Below, piece by piece: positions 53,505 through 61,520 of a stretch of DNA of 64,000 bases (the stretch's first letter is position 1; each line of letters starts with the position of its first letter). The DNA comes from 13-2-20CM-66-19 sp035632655. Lineage in GTDB: Bacteria > Pseudomonadota > Gammaproteobacteria > Steroidobacterales > Steroidobacteraceae. A model generated the notes under the pieces. That model saw only the letters and a program-made list of their open reading frames with translations, was not told where the DNA came from and made no database searches. The translations under genes were made by a program, and so were the position numbers. The stretch lies in the NCBI GenBank assembly GCA_035632655.1, contig DASQGK010000146.1:1-64000 (forward strand). Direction: 5' to 3'.

Positions 53505-54673
53505 CGGACTGCCACCTTGCGATGACGCTGCTGACCGGTCTTGCCCGCCACGACGACCTCCCCGGAAACGTGTTTGCTGCCGCCTGGTGCGTAGTAGCGC
53601 CCGAAGCGGTTGGCGACGATTTCAGTGAGCCGGAACTGCTCTTGCGCGACGAAGCCGTGATAGCGCTCGGGTGAGCTGAGCACCAGGTCGACCACGGCGG
53701 CGATGCCGGCGGCGGTCGATACCTGGATCGCCGACCACAGTCTTCCGGCAATCACCTGCGGATAGATCTTGTTGACGTAGTTCTCCTCGCGCAGCTGCCC
53801 GTCCTGCTTGCCGGTCACCGCCGCATAAACGATGACCACGTCCTGCAGTGTCTGCGGCACTGCGTTCTCGAGGATGCGTTTCAGCGTACCGCGGTCGTGA
53901 TTGAGCTTGAGATCGTTCATGAGCAGGCGCATCTGCTCGCAGTGTCCGGGGTAGCGGATGGTCTTGTAGTTCATCGTCTCGCAGTGCGCGCCGTGCGTCT
54001 CGGCGAGCGAGCCGAGGCCGCCGGAGGTGTTGAAGGCCTCGTAGCGCATGCCGTCGATCTCGATCTCCTCGAGTCCCTCGAGCGGGGCGACCTCGACCAG
54101 ACGGCCATCGTTCACCGCCTGGCACGGATTGCCGTACTCGTTGATGAGCCCCTCCGTGGACCAGGTGAGCGAGTACTTGAGCACGTTGTTCGGATGCTGG
54201 GGCAGGGCGCCGACGCGCAGCTTCACCGCGCGCAGCTCATCGAAGTGGGTAATGAGCTCGGCCGCCGCGATGCTGATGAAGCCCGGGGCCAGGCCGCACT
54301 GGGGCACGAAGGCCTCATTCGCACCGGCGGCGACGGCGCGCACGGCGCGCGTGACCTCGACGTCCTCGGTCAGATCGAAGTAATGAATCCCCGCACGGCG
54401 AGCCACCTCGGCCACGCCGCGGTTGCAGTAATAAGGGAGGCCGGAAATCACGGCATCCGCGGGGTGCGCGGCAAGGTGGCGCTCGAGCACTTCCGGGTGG
54501 CTGGCATCGAGCGCGTACGGGGTCACCTGCGAGCCGCCGTGAGCGCGCACCACGGCCTCCGCAGCCGCCCCGTCCACATCGGCCAGCTGAACCTTATAAC
54601 TACCTGATTCTGCAAGTAATCCAGAAATCAAAGCGCCTATCTTGCCGGCGCCGAGGACGAGTACGCGATGCAT
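53501..54673 (-). CDS. Saccharopine dehydrogenase-like protein
   Basis: Probably forms glutamate and aminoadipate semialdehyde from saccharopine. 390 residues from ATG 54673. N-terminal Rossmann loop VLVLGAGKIGALIS; YYCNRGVAEVARRAGIHYFDLTED and QCGLAPGFISIAA match the saccharopine dehydrogenase/reductase family. An upstream in-frame stretch would overlap the divergent gene region and has no similarity. With the ALDH7 gene it makes a two-gene lysine catabolism unit; the lysine-ketoglutarate reductase step is not in this window. Confidence 0.82.
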   Translation of the reverse strand: MHRVLVLGAGKIGALISGLLAESGSYKVQLADVDGAAAEAVVRAHGGSQVTPYALDASHPEVLERHLAAHPADAVISGLPYYCNRGVAEVARRAGIHYFDLTEDVEVTRAVRAVAAGANEAFVPQCGLAPGFISIAAAELITHFDELRAVKLRVGALPQHPNNVLKYSLTWSTEGLINEYGNPCQAVNDGRLVEVAPLEGLEEIEIDGMRYEAFNTSGGLGSLAETHGAHCETMNYKTIRYPGHCEQMRLLMNDLKLNHDRGTLKRILENAVPQTLQDVVIVYAAVTGKQDGQLREENYVNKIYPQVIAGRLWSAIQVSTAAGIAAVVDLVLSSPERYHGFVAQEQFRLTEIVANRFGRYYAPGGSKHVSGEVVVAGKTGQQRHRKVAVR

Positions 54674-54755
54674 GAGGGCCCCCGGAAAAGGGGCGCATTC
54701 TGCCCTCGCCGCGCCTGCAACGCCAGCCACCGCCGGAGGCCCCGGAAACGCGTGC

Positions 54756-54761
54756 TAGGAT
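54756..54761 (+). promoter_or_regulatory. Putative -10 box of the DAHP synthase gene
   Basis: TAGGAT ends 8 bases before ATG 54770. It could be a -10 box giving a leaderless mRNA; the AGGA within it could also serve as a weak ribosome site, so this example is ambiguous. Confidence 0.3.
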
Positions 54762-54769
54762 CGATCGCT

Positions 54770-56143
54770 ATGCGCTCGCCCGAGACAACGACCTCATGGC
54801 ACAGCGCGAGCTGGCAGAGCCGGCCCGCGCAGCAGCAGCCGGTGTACAGCGACCTGAAGGCGCTCGAGCGCGTCGTCGCCGAGCTCTCGCGGCTGCCGCC
54901 CATCGTCGTCTCCTGGGAGATCGAGGCGCTGCGCGCCAAGCTCGCCGCCGCCCAGCGGGGTGAGGCCTTCCTGCTGCAGGGGGGCGATTGCGCCGAGACC
55001 TTCGCCGAGTGCGAGTCGGACACTATCGCGAAGAAGCTCAAGATCCTGCTGCAGATGAGCCTGGTGCTGCTGCACGGCCTCAAGAAACCCATCATCCGTG
55101 TCGGTCGCATGGCGGGGCAGTACGCCAAGCCGCGCTCCGCCGACACCGAGACGCGTGACGGCGTGACGCTTCCGAGCTTTCGCGGCGATCTGGTCAACCG
55201 CCCGGAGTTCACCGCAGCGGATCGCGCGCCGGATCCGGTGCTGCTGCTGCGCGGCTACGAGCGCGCAGCGCTGACGCTGAATTTCGTGCGCTCCCTGGTC
55301 GAGGGCGGCTTCGCGGATCTGCATCACCCCGAGTACTGGGATCTCGGCTTCGTCCACCACGCCCCGCTCAAGGACGCCTACCAGCGCATCGTCCGCTCGA
55401 TCGGCGATGCGCTCGATTTCTTCGAGGGTATCAGCGGGCGGCGCGTGCACGAGGCGACGCTGGTGGAGTTCTACGCGAGCCACGAGGGGCTGCACCTGCA
55501 CTACGAGCAGGCACAGACCCGCTTCATCCCGCGCCAGAACCGCTGGTACAACCTCTCGACCCACATGCCGTGGATCGGCATGCGCACCGCGGCCCTCGAC
55601 GGCGCGCACGTCGAGTATTTCCGCGGCATCTCCAATCCGGTGGCCGTGAAGGTGGGGGCTGCGATGGATGCAGCCTGGCTGCAGGGCCTGGTGACGACCC
55701 TCAATCCGCAGAACCAGCCCGGGCGCCTGACGCTCATCCATCGCTTCGGGGCGAAGGAGATCGCCACGGCGCTGCCCAAGGCGATCGAGGCGGTGCGCCA
55801 GACCGGGCAGACAGTGCTGTGGGTCTGCGACCCGATGCACGGCAACACCGAGACGACCACCGGCGGCATCAAGACGCGGCGTTTCGAGAATATTCTCCAG
55901 GAGCTCGAGCTCGCGTTCCGCATCCATGGCGAGCTCGGCTCCTATCTCGGCGGTGTGCACATCGAGCTGACGGGCGACGATGTCACCGAGTGCACCGGCG
56001 GGGCGCGCGGCCTCACCGAGCAGGACCTGGCGCGGGCTTACCGCTCGAGCGTCGACCCGCGATTGAATCACGAGCAGGCGCTCGAGCTCGCGATGCTGAT
56101 CGCCGAGCGCAGCCAGAGCCGCCGCGCCGACAAGCGCGCCTGA
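54770..56143 (+). CDS. Class II 3-deoxy-7-phosphoheptulonate (DAHP) synthase
   Basis: First step of the shikimate pathway. 457 residues, typical for the plant/Pseudomonas class II type. EAFLLQGGDCAETFAE near residue 64, metal and substrate sites in GRMAGQYAKPRS, HEGLHLHYEQAQTR, WIGMRTAALDGAHVEY, WVCDPMHGNT and HIELTGDDVTEC. Upstream in-frame codons run back over the divergent gene start and were rejected. Divergent from the lysine catabolism pair. Confidence 0.95.
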   Translation: MRSPETTTSWHSASWQSRPAQQQPVYSDLKALERVVAELSRLPPIVVSWEIEALRAKLAAAQRGEAFLLQGGDCAETFAECESDTIAKKLKILLQMSLVLLHGLKKPIIRVGRMAGQYAKPRSADTETRDGVTLPSFRGDLVNRPEFTAADRAPDPVLLLRGYERAALTLNFVRSLVEGGFADLHHPEYWDLGFVHHAPLKDAYQRIVRSIGDALDFFEGISGRRVHEATLVEFYASHEGLHLHYEQAQTRFIPRQNRWYNLSTHMPWIGMRTAALDGAHVEYFRGISNPVAVKVGAAMDAAWLQGLVTTLNPQNQPGRLTLIHRFGAKEIATALPKAIEAVRQTGQTVLWVCDPMHGNTETTTGGIKTRRFENILQELELAFRIHGELGSYLGGVHIELTGDDVTECTGGARGLTEQDLARAYRSSVDPRLNHEQALELAMLIAERSQSRRADKRA

Positions 56144-56158
56144 GGTGCGGGGCTGCCC

Positions 56159-56818
56159 GTGAGGCGCAGCATCGCTTACGACCCGGACTGCACCCGCTGT
56201 CCGCGCCTGGCGCGTTTCCTCGCCGCAACCCGCAGATCTCACCCGGGCTACTGGGCGCGGCCGGTGCCGTCCTTCGGCGCGCGACACCCAGGCATCGTGA
56301 TCGTAGGCCTCGCTCCCGGCATGCATGGGGCCAACCGCACCGGCCGGCCGTTCACCGGCGACTTCGCCGGCATACTTCTGTACCGCACGCTGCACGAGCT
56401 CGGGCTGGCGAGCGCGCCCGAATCGTCCTGCGCGAGCGATGCGCTCGAGCTCATCGACACGCGCATCGTCAATGCCGTCAAGTGCGTGCCCCCCGCCAAC
56501 AAGCCGCTGCCGGAGGAGATCCGCCGGTGCAACGGCTATCTCAAGGAGGAGCTCGCGGCGCTGCCGGGGGTGCGGGTCTACCTGGCGCTCGGGCACATCG
56601 CTCACGAGGCGGTGCTGCTCGCGCACGGCCTGAAGCGCGCGCACTATCCCTTCGCCCACGGGCGCGAGCACCCGCTCGGCGAGACGCGCTGGCTCATCGA
56701 CTCCTATCATTGCAGCCGCTACAACACGCAGACCCGGCGATTGACGGCGGCGATGTTCCGCGCGGTGGTGGCGCGCGCCCGCGAGCGTGCCGGTCTCGGG
56801 CAGGTGGATGGGGCTTGA
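56159..56818 (+). CDS. Family 5 (UdgB-type) uracil-DNA glycosylase
   Basis: Removes uracil, hypoxanthine and related bases from DNA. 219 residues, GTG start. Iron-sulfur cysteines by pattern are CTRC (residues 11-14), Cys in VNAVKCVPPANK and Cys in EEIRRCNGYL. Motif A is GLAPGMHGANRTGRPFTGD, without the Asp/Asn of family 1; motif C is DSYHCSRYNTQT, as in family 5. It overlaps uvrC (TTGA), so base excision and nucleotide excision genes are co-translated. Confidence 0.9.
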   Translation: MRRSIAYDPDCTRCPRLARFLAATRRSHPGYWARPVPSFGARHPGIVIVGLAPGMHGANRTGRPFTGDFAGILLYRTLHELGLASAPESSCASDALELIDTRIVNAVKCVPPANKPLPEEIRRCNGYLKEELAALPGVRVYLALGHIAHEAVLLAHGLKRAHYPFAHGREHPLGETRWLIDSYHCSRYNTQTRRLTAAMFRAVVARARERAGLGQVDGA

Positions 56819-58632
56819 GCAAATTCGATCACAAGGATTTCATCGCCTCGCTCCCGCGCCGTCCGGGCGTCTACCGCATGTACGGCGAAGATCGCGAGCT
56901 GCTCTACGTCGGCAAGGCGCGCAGTCTCAGGGACCGTGTGGCCACCTACTTCTCCGCGCGCAACGTCGACCCGAAGGTGCAGGCGCTCGTGGCGCAGGTG
57001 AGCGCCATCGAGGTGACGGTTACCAATTCGGAGACCGAGGCGCTGCTGCTCGAGTACAACCTCATCAAGGCGCACAAGCCGCGCTTCAACGTGGTGCTGC
57101 GCGATGACAAGAGCTTCCCCTACATCCATCTGTACGTGGAGCATCCATTCGCGCGGCTCGAGTTCTATCGCGGCGCGCGCAGCGCTCCCGGTCGCTACTT
57201 CGGCCCTTTCCCCAACGCCGGCGCGGTGCGCGATACGCTCAACCAGCTGCAGAAGCTGTTCCGCATCCGCAACTGCCGCGACAGCTTCTTCGCCAATCGC
57301 AGCCGCCCCTGCCTGCAGCACCAGATCGGTCGCTGCTCGGCGCCGTGCGTCGGGCTGATCGGCCCCGAGGCCTACGCCCAGGACATCGCCGCCGCCGTCA
57401 AGGTGCTCGACGGACGCAGCGATGAGGTCAGTGCGGAGCTGCAGGCGCGCATGGAGGAAGCCGGCGGGCGCCTCGAGTTCGAGCGCGCGGCGCAACTGCG
57501 CGACCAGCTCGCCGCGCTCAAGCGCGTCCAGGCACAGCAGGTGGTGATGTCGGAAGGCGAGCGCGATGCCGATGCGTTCGCAATCGTCGGCGCAGCGGGC
57601 GACTACGCCGTCAGCGTGATGCGGGTGCGTGGCGGGCGCAATCTCGGCACCAGCAGCTATTTCCCGCGCGCCCTGCTCGCCGAGCCGCACGAGGCGCTGG
57701 CCTCCTTCGTGATGCAGTACTACGCGACTCCCGAGGTGCCGGAGGAAGTGCTGCTCGGCAGTCGTCTCGAGGAGGCGCGCGCGCTCTCCGAGGCGCTGAG
57801 CGCACGCAGCGGGCACAGCGTCGAGGTCAGGCATCCGGCGCGGGGTCTGGGAGCGCGTTGGGTCGAGCTGACGCGGGACAATGCCACGCAGGCCCTGCGC
57901 ATGCGGCTCGCACAGCGCAGCGGTGTGGACGAGATGCTGCTCGACCTGGCCCGCGAGCTCGATCTGCCCGAGCCGCCGGCGCGGCTGGAATGCTTCGATA
58001 TCAGCCACACGGGCGGGGAGGGTACGGTCGCCTCCTGCGTGGTGTTCGGACCCGAGGGTCCCCTCAAGAAGGAGTATCGGCGCTTCAACATCCGGGGCGT
58101 CACGCCGGGCGACGACTATGGGGCGCTGCGTCAGGCGCTCGAGCGTCGCTACCGCCATGTGCGCGCCGGCGAGGTCCCGGCTCCCGATGTGCTGCTGATC
58201 GACGGTGGCGCCGGCCAGATCAGCCAGGTACACGAGGTACTCGCCGAGCTGGGCTTCGCCGACCTGGTGCTGGTCGGGGTGGCGAAGGGGCCCGACCGCA
58301 GGCCGGGACAGGAGCGGCTCTTCGTCTACGGCGCGGACCGCCCGGTGACCCCTGAGGCACACGCGCCGGCGGCGCGGCTGGTGCAAAGGATCCGCGACGA
58401 AGCCCATCGCTTCGCCATCAGCGGGCACCGCCGCAAACGTGCGCGGCGCTACAACGAGTCGGTACTCGAAGTGATCCCGGGCTTAGGTCCCGCCAAGCGC
58501 CGCGCGCTGCTGAAGCACTTCGGCGGGCTGCAGGGAGTCATGCGGGCCGGCATCGCCGACCTCACCCAGGTGAGCGGAATCGGCGCGACGCTCGCGCGAA
58601 GCCTTTATGATCACCTGCACCCGGGCTCATGA
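56815..58632 (+). CDS. uvrC: Excinuclease ABC subunit C
   Basis: Makes both cuts in nucleotide excision repair. 605 residues from TTG 56815, which overlaps the UDG stop; the long in-frame stretch further upstream is a shadow of aroF-like coding. GIY-YIG nuclease 12-95 (PGVYRMYGEDRELLYVGKARS), a Cys-rich region about 150-180 (CRDSFFANRSRPCLQHQIGRC), a UVR motif near 215, the RNase H-like C-terminal nuclease (LECFDISHTGGE, LLIDGGAGQ) and a helix-hairpin-helix tail (IPGLGPAKRRALLKHFGG). Confidence 0.95.
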   Translation: MSKFDHKDFIASLPRRPGVYRMYGEDRELLYVGKARSLRDRVATYFSARNVDPKVQALVAQVSAIEVTVTNSETEALLLEYNLIKAHKPRFNVVLRDDKSFPYIHLYVEHPFARLEFYRGARSAPGRYFGPFPNAGAVRDTLNQLQKLFRIRNCRDSFFANRSRPCLQHQIGRCSAPCVGLIGPEAYAQDIAAAVKVLDGRSDEVSAELQARMEEAGGRLEFERAAQLRDQLAALKRVQAQQVVMSEGERDADAFAIVGAAGDYAVSVMRVRGGRNLGTSSYFPRALLAEPHEALASFVMQYYATPEVPEEVLLGSRLEEARALSEALSARSGHSVEVRHPARGLGARWVELTRDNATQALRMRLAQRSGVDEMLLDLARELDLPEPPARLECFDISHTGGEGTVASCVVFGPEGPLKKEYRRFNIRGVTPGDDYGALRQALERRYRHVRAGEVPAPDVLLIDGGAGQISQVHEVLAELGFADLVLVGVAKGPDRRPGQERLFVYGADRPVTPEAHAPAARLVQRIRDEAHRFAISGHRRKRARRYNESVLEVIPGLGPAKRRALLKHFGGLQGVMRAGIADLTQVSGIGATLARSLYDHLHPGS

Positions 58633-58633
58633 G

Positions 58634-59194
58634 ATGGCGTGGAACGTACCCAATACACTGACCTGGCTGCGGATCGCGGCCATCCCGCTCATCGTGCTGC
58701 TTTTTTACATGCCCTACCCGTGGTCGGACCCGGCCGCGGGCCTGTTGTTCGCGGCCGCTGGCGTTACCGATTCGCTCGATGGCTATTTCGCCCGCCGTCT
58801 GCAGCAAACCTCGCGCCTCGGCGCCTTCCTCGATCCGGTTGCCGACAAGCTGATCGTGGCGGTGGCGCTGGTACTGATCATCAGCAAGGACCCGCGCTGG
58901 CTCATCGTGCTGACCGCGGCGATCATCATCGGCCGTGAGATCACCATCTCGGCATTGCGCGAGTGGATGGCGGAGATCGGTGCGCGGCGCAAGGTGGCCG
59001 TCTCGCAGCTGGGGAAATACAAGACCATTCTGCAGATCGTCGGGCTGTCGCTGATGCTCTATCGCACGCCGCTCTTCGGGCTGCCGACCTACGGCCCCGG
59101 GGTGGCGCTCACCGAGGTGGCGGCGGCTGCCACTCTGCTCTCGATGGTCATGTATCTGCGCGCCGCCTGGCCCGATCTGAGGCATCAGACCTGA
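58634..59194 (+). CDS. pgsA: CDP-diacylglycerol-glycerol-3-phosphate phosphatidyltransferase
   Basis: Makes phosphatidylglycerophosphate for anionic lipids at the inner membrane. 186 residues from ATG 58634, one base after uvrC. The CDP-alcohol phosphotransferase signature is complete: DSLDGYFARRLQQTSRLGAF then LDPVADK. Four to six membrane segments. The uvrC-pgsA order is a common gammaproteobacterial arrangement. Confidence 0.95.
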   Translation: MAWNVPNTLTWLRIAAIPLIVLLFYMPYPWSDPAAGLLFAAAGVTDSLDGYFARRLQQTSRLGAFLDPVADKLIVAVALVLIISKDPRWLIVLTAAIIIGREITISALREWMAEIGARRKVAVSQLGKYKTILQIVGLSLMLYRTPLFGLPTYGPGVALTEVAAAATLLSMVMYLRAAWPDLRHQT

Positions 59195-59274
59195 GCGGCC
59201 GATCACGGGAGCAGGTCAAGTAACGGCACGGGCGGCCGATAACCCCGGCATCGCACCCCGGAATCCGCGTGCCG

Positions 59275-61326
59275 ATGGCCGTTCGCTACGCTTACCGTCT
59301 GCTGCTCGCTGCCAGCGTCCTCGCCGTGGGGCGCGTTCATGCGGCTGATGAGGCGCGGGCGCCCGCGGCCTGGGAGCGGATGCTGTCCGATCTGCATTCG
59401 CGAGCCGAGACGGCAGCCGACCCGGCCCTGACCCGCGCCCTGGCCCTCGAGGCGCAGTTCAGCGTCGCGGACTCGCCCGGACGCCTGCCCTTCTACCGGG
59501 AACTGTGCCACGTCGCGAGTCTCGCGCACGACGAAACGCAGGCCGAGCGCGCGGCGACGCAGCTGGCGGCAACCGCGCCCGGGCACAGCGCCGCCGCCGC
59601 GTCCGCCGACGCTGCGAGCTGTCGTGCCGAGTTGCAGTTCGAGCGCGGCGAGCGCCTGCTCGCCCTGCGCGCCGCCAAGAGCGCACTCGAGCGGGTTCGT
59701 GAGGACAGCGATGCGGCAAGCCGCTACTACAGCGGCTTCATGCTCGGTTACATCGCCGAGCGCAATAATGAATTCGCGAGCGCCATGGAGGGCTTCGGCA
59801 TAGCGGCGGCCGCGGCCGAGGCTGCGGGCAGCATTGCCGATCAGGTGAGGGTCGATGCCGAAATGGCGCGCCTCTATCACCATCTCGACCAGAACCAGCG
59901 CGCGGCCGAAACGGCCGATCGCGCCATCGCGCGTGCGGCGCAGACCGGCGACCCGCAGCTGTCGGCGCTCGCCTGGGCAACCAAGTATTACTGCCTGCCG
60001 GATGATGACTCGCCGGAAAGCTTCCGGGCCCTGCAGCAGGCGCGCGACTTTGCACGCCAGTCGGGCGATGCGTCCCGCGAGCTGGTGATGCAGGTGAATC
60101 TGTCCGATTTCCTGCTGCAGTCCGGCCGCTACCAGGAGGCCGCGGCGGCGGCTATCGAGGCCTTGCACATGGCGAGCCGCACCACCCGGTCGGTCCACAA
60201 TGACAGCGCCTACGCCACCGCGCTCGCAAACCTGGGTTTCGCGCGCCTGCGGCTCCATCAGCGATCCGGTCAGCAGGACGTGGAGCAGGCGTTGGGACTA
60301 CTCTCCGCGGCGGATAAGCCCCTTGCCTCCTCGGTGTATCTCGATTACGCCAACACACTGGCCGCCACCGGCGACTACCGCGGAGCCTGGATCGCGATGC
60401 AGTCGTACAAGAAGATCTCCGATGAGGTGCTCAGCAGCGACCGCCGCAACCGGGTTCTGGAGCTGCAGGAGATGTTCGCCGCCGAGCGGCTCGAGCGGCA
60501 GAACGTGCAGCTGCGCGACGAGAATCAGCTGAAGAACGCCGCGCTCGAGCGTCGCGGGCTCGAGCAGCGCATCGCCTGGCTGGCCTCGGCGCTGGCGGTG
60601 CTCGGGCTCGCGAGCATCGCCTTGCTCTATCGGCGCGCGACGATTTCCTATCGGGCACTGCGCGCCCGCCATCGCGAGCTCGATTTCAAGAGTCGGCGCG
60701 ATTCCCTGACGGGGCTCCTGAACCGCAGCGCCTTCGCGGAGCGGATCGAAACGCTGCTTTCCCAGCCGGGAGCAGATCCGCAGGCGCCCCGGCACCAGGC
60801 TCTGGTGCTCGCGGACATCGACCGCTTCAAGCAGATCAACGACACCTACGGGCACGCGGCGGGCGACATCGTACTGCGGACCGTCGCCAGCCGTCTGCGT
60901 GAGGCGCTGCGCGACACGGACGTCATCGCGCGTTGGGGCGGTGAGGAATTCCTGGTGCTGCTGGCGGCGGTGCCGCACGGTACGCTCGAGGCGGTGGTGG
61001 CGCGCATCATGAGCTCTGTCGCGGGGACCCCCGTCGCGGTCGGCAATGGCGACATCTTCGTCACCGTATCGGCCGGCTTTGCGCGGCTGCCGGTCATGGT
61101 GGGCTCGCGCACGCTGAACTGGCAGCGGCTGGTGAACCTGGTGGACCTGCTTCTCTACAAGTCGAAGTCGGGTGGGCGCAACCGTGCCACCGGTCTGTCG
61201 CGCACCCTGAGCTTCGACTCGGAGGAGGAGCTGGCGAGCGTCGAGTCAGGGTCGACTGATGCGCGCGAGCTCCCCCTCGTGACCGTCGCCGGCCCCGCGC
61301 AGCCGAGACTCAAGGCCGCCAGCTGA
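59275..61326 (+). CDS. Membrane diguanylate cyclase with a periplasmic TPR-like sensor
   Basis: Makes cyclic di-GMP. 683 residues from ATG 59275; a GTG two codons upstream is an alternative. Signal peptide about 1-22, then about 390 residues of TPR-like helices (periplasmic), a membrane segment near 440-460 (IAWLASALAVLGLASIALLY) and a GGDEF domain. The active site is GGEEF, with the substrate region DIDRFKQINDTYGHAAGD. An inhibitory I-site RxxD (RDTD) lies five residues before it, so product feedback is expected. No EAL domain. The signal sensed is unknown. Confidence 0.9.
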   Translation: MAVRYAYRLLLAASVLAVGRVHAADEARAPAAWERMLSDLHSRAETAADPALTRALALEAQFSVADSPGRLPFYRELCHVASLAHDETQAERAATQLAATAPGHSAAAASADAASCRAELQFERGERLLALRAAKSALERVREDSDAASRYYSGFMLGYIAERNNEFASAMEGFGIAAAAAEAAGSIADQVRVDAEMARLYHHLDQNQRAAETADRAIARAAQTGDPQLSALAWATKYYCLPDDDSPESFRALQQARDFARQSGDASRELVMQVNLSDFLLQSGRYQEAAAAAIEALHMASRTTRSVHNDSAYATALANLGFARLRLHQRSGQQDVEQALGLLSAADKPLASSVYLDYANTLAATGDYRGAWIAMQSYKKISDEVLSSDRRNRVLELQEMFAAERLERQNVQLRDENQLKNAALERRGLEQRIAWLASALAVLGLASIALLYRRATISYRALRARHRELDFKSRRDSLTGLLNRSAFAERIETLLSQPGADPQAPRHQALVLADIDRFKQINDTYGHAAGDIVLRTVASRLREALRDTDVIARWGGEEFLVLLAAVPHGTLEAVVARIMSSVAGTPVAVGNGDIFVTVSAGFARLPVMVGSRTLNWQRLVNLVDLLLYKSKSGGRNRATGLSRTLSFDSEEELASVESGSTDARELPLVTVAGPAQPRLKAAS

Positions 61327-61383
61327 CCGCTTGATCCACAATATCAAGAGGTCTATGTAAGTCGCTGTATCGGAAGGCTCGTC

Positions 61384-61411
61384 TTGACTTCCGAGGGTCT
61401 GTCCATAGAAT
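61384..61411 (+). promoter_or_regulatory. Promoter of tRNA-Gly
   Basis: TTGACT (61384-61389) and TAGAAT (61406-61411) with 16-base spacing, 18 bases before the tRNA. The best promoter match in the window. A GC-rich discriminator (CCGCCC) follows, as is usual for growth-rate controlled stable RNA genes. Confidence 0.7.
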
Positions 61412-61429
61412 CCGCCCTCTGACAGATAC

Positions 61430-61505
61430 GCGGGCTTAGCTCAGTTGGTAGAGCGGTACCTTGCCAAGGTACAGGTCGACGGTTCGAACCCGTTAGCCCG
61501 CTCCA
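61430..61505 (+). tRNA. tRNA-Gly (anticodon GCC)
   Basis: 76 bases with encoded CCA. The acceptor stem GCGGGCT pairs with AGCCCGC. D arm with GCTC/GAGC, anticodon stem GTACC/GGTAC around loop TTGCCAA (anticodon GCC), T loop TTCGAAC. No insertion or odd base. Confidence 0.95.
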
Positions 61506-61520
61506 TCTCTCCCCGATGCC

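Noticed and set aside
55570..56814. In-frame upstream extension of uvrC
   Set aside because: It overlaps aroF-type DAHP synthase and the UDG gene in another frame and has no UvrC similarity; UvrC similarity begins at the TTG at 56815.
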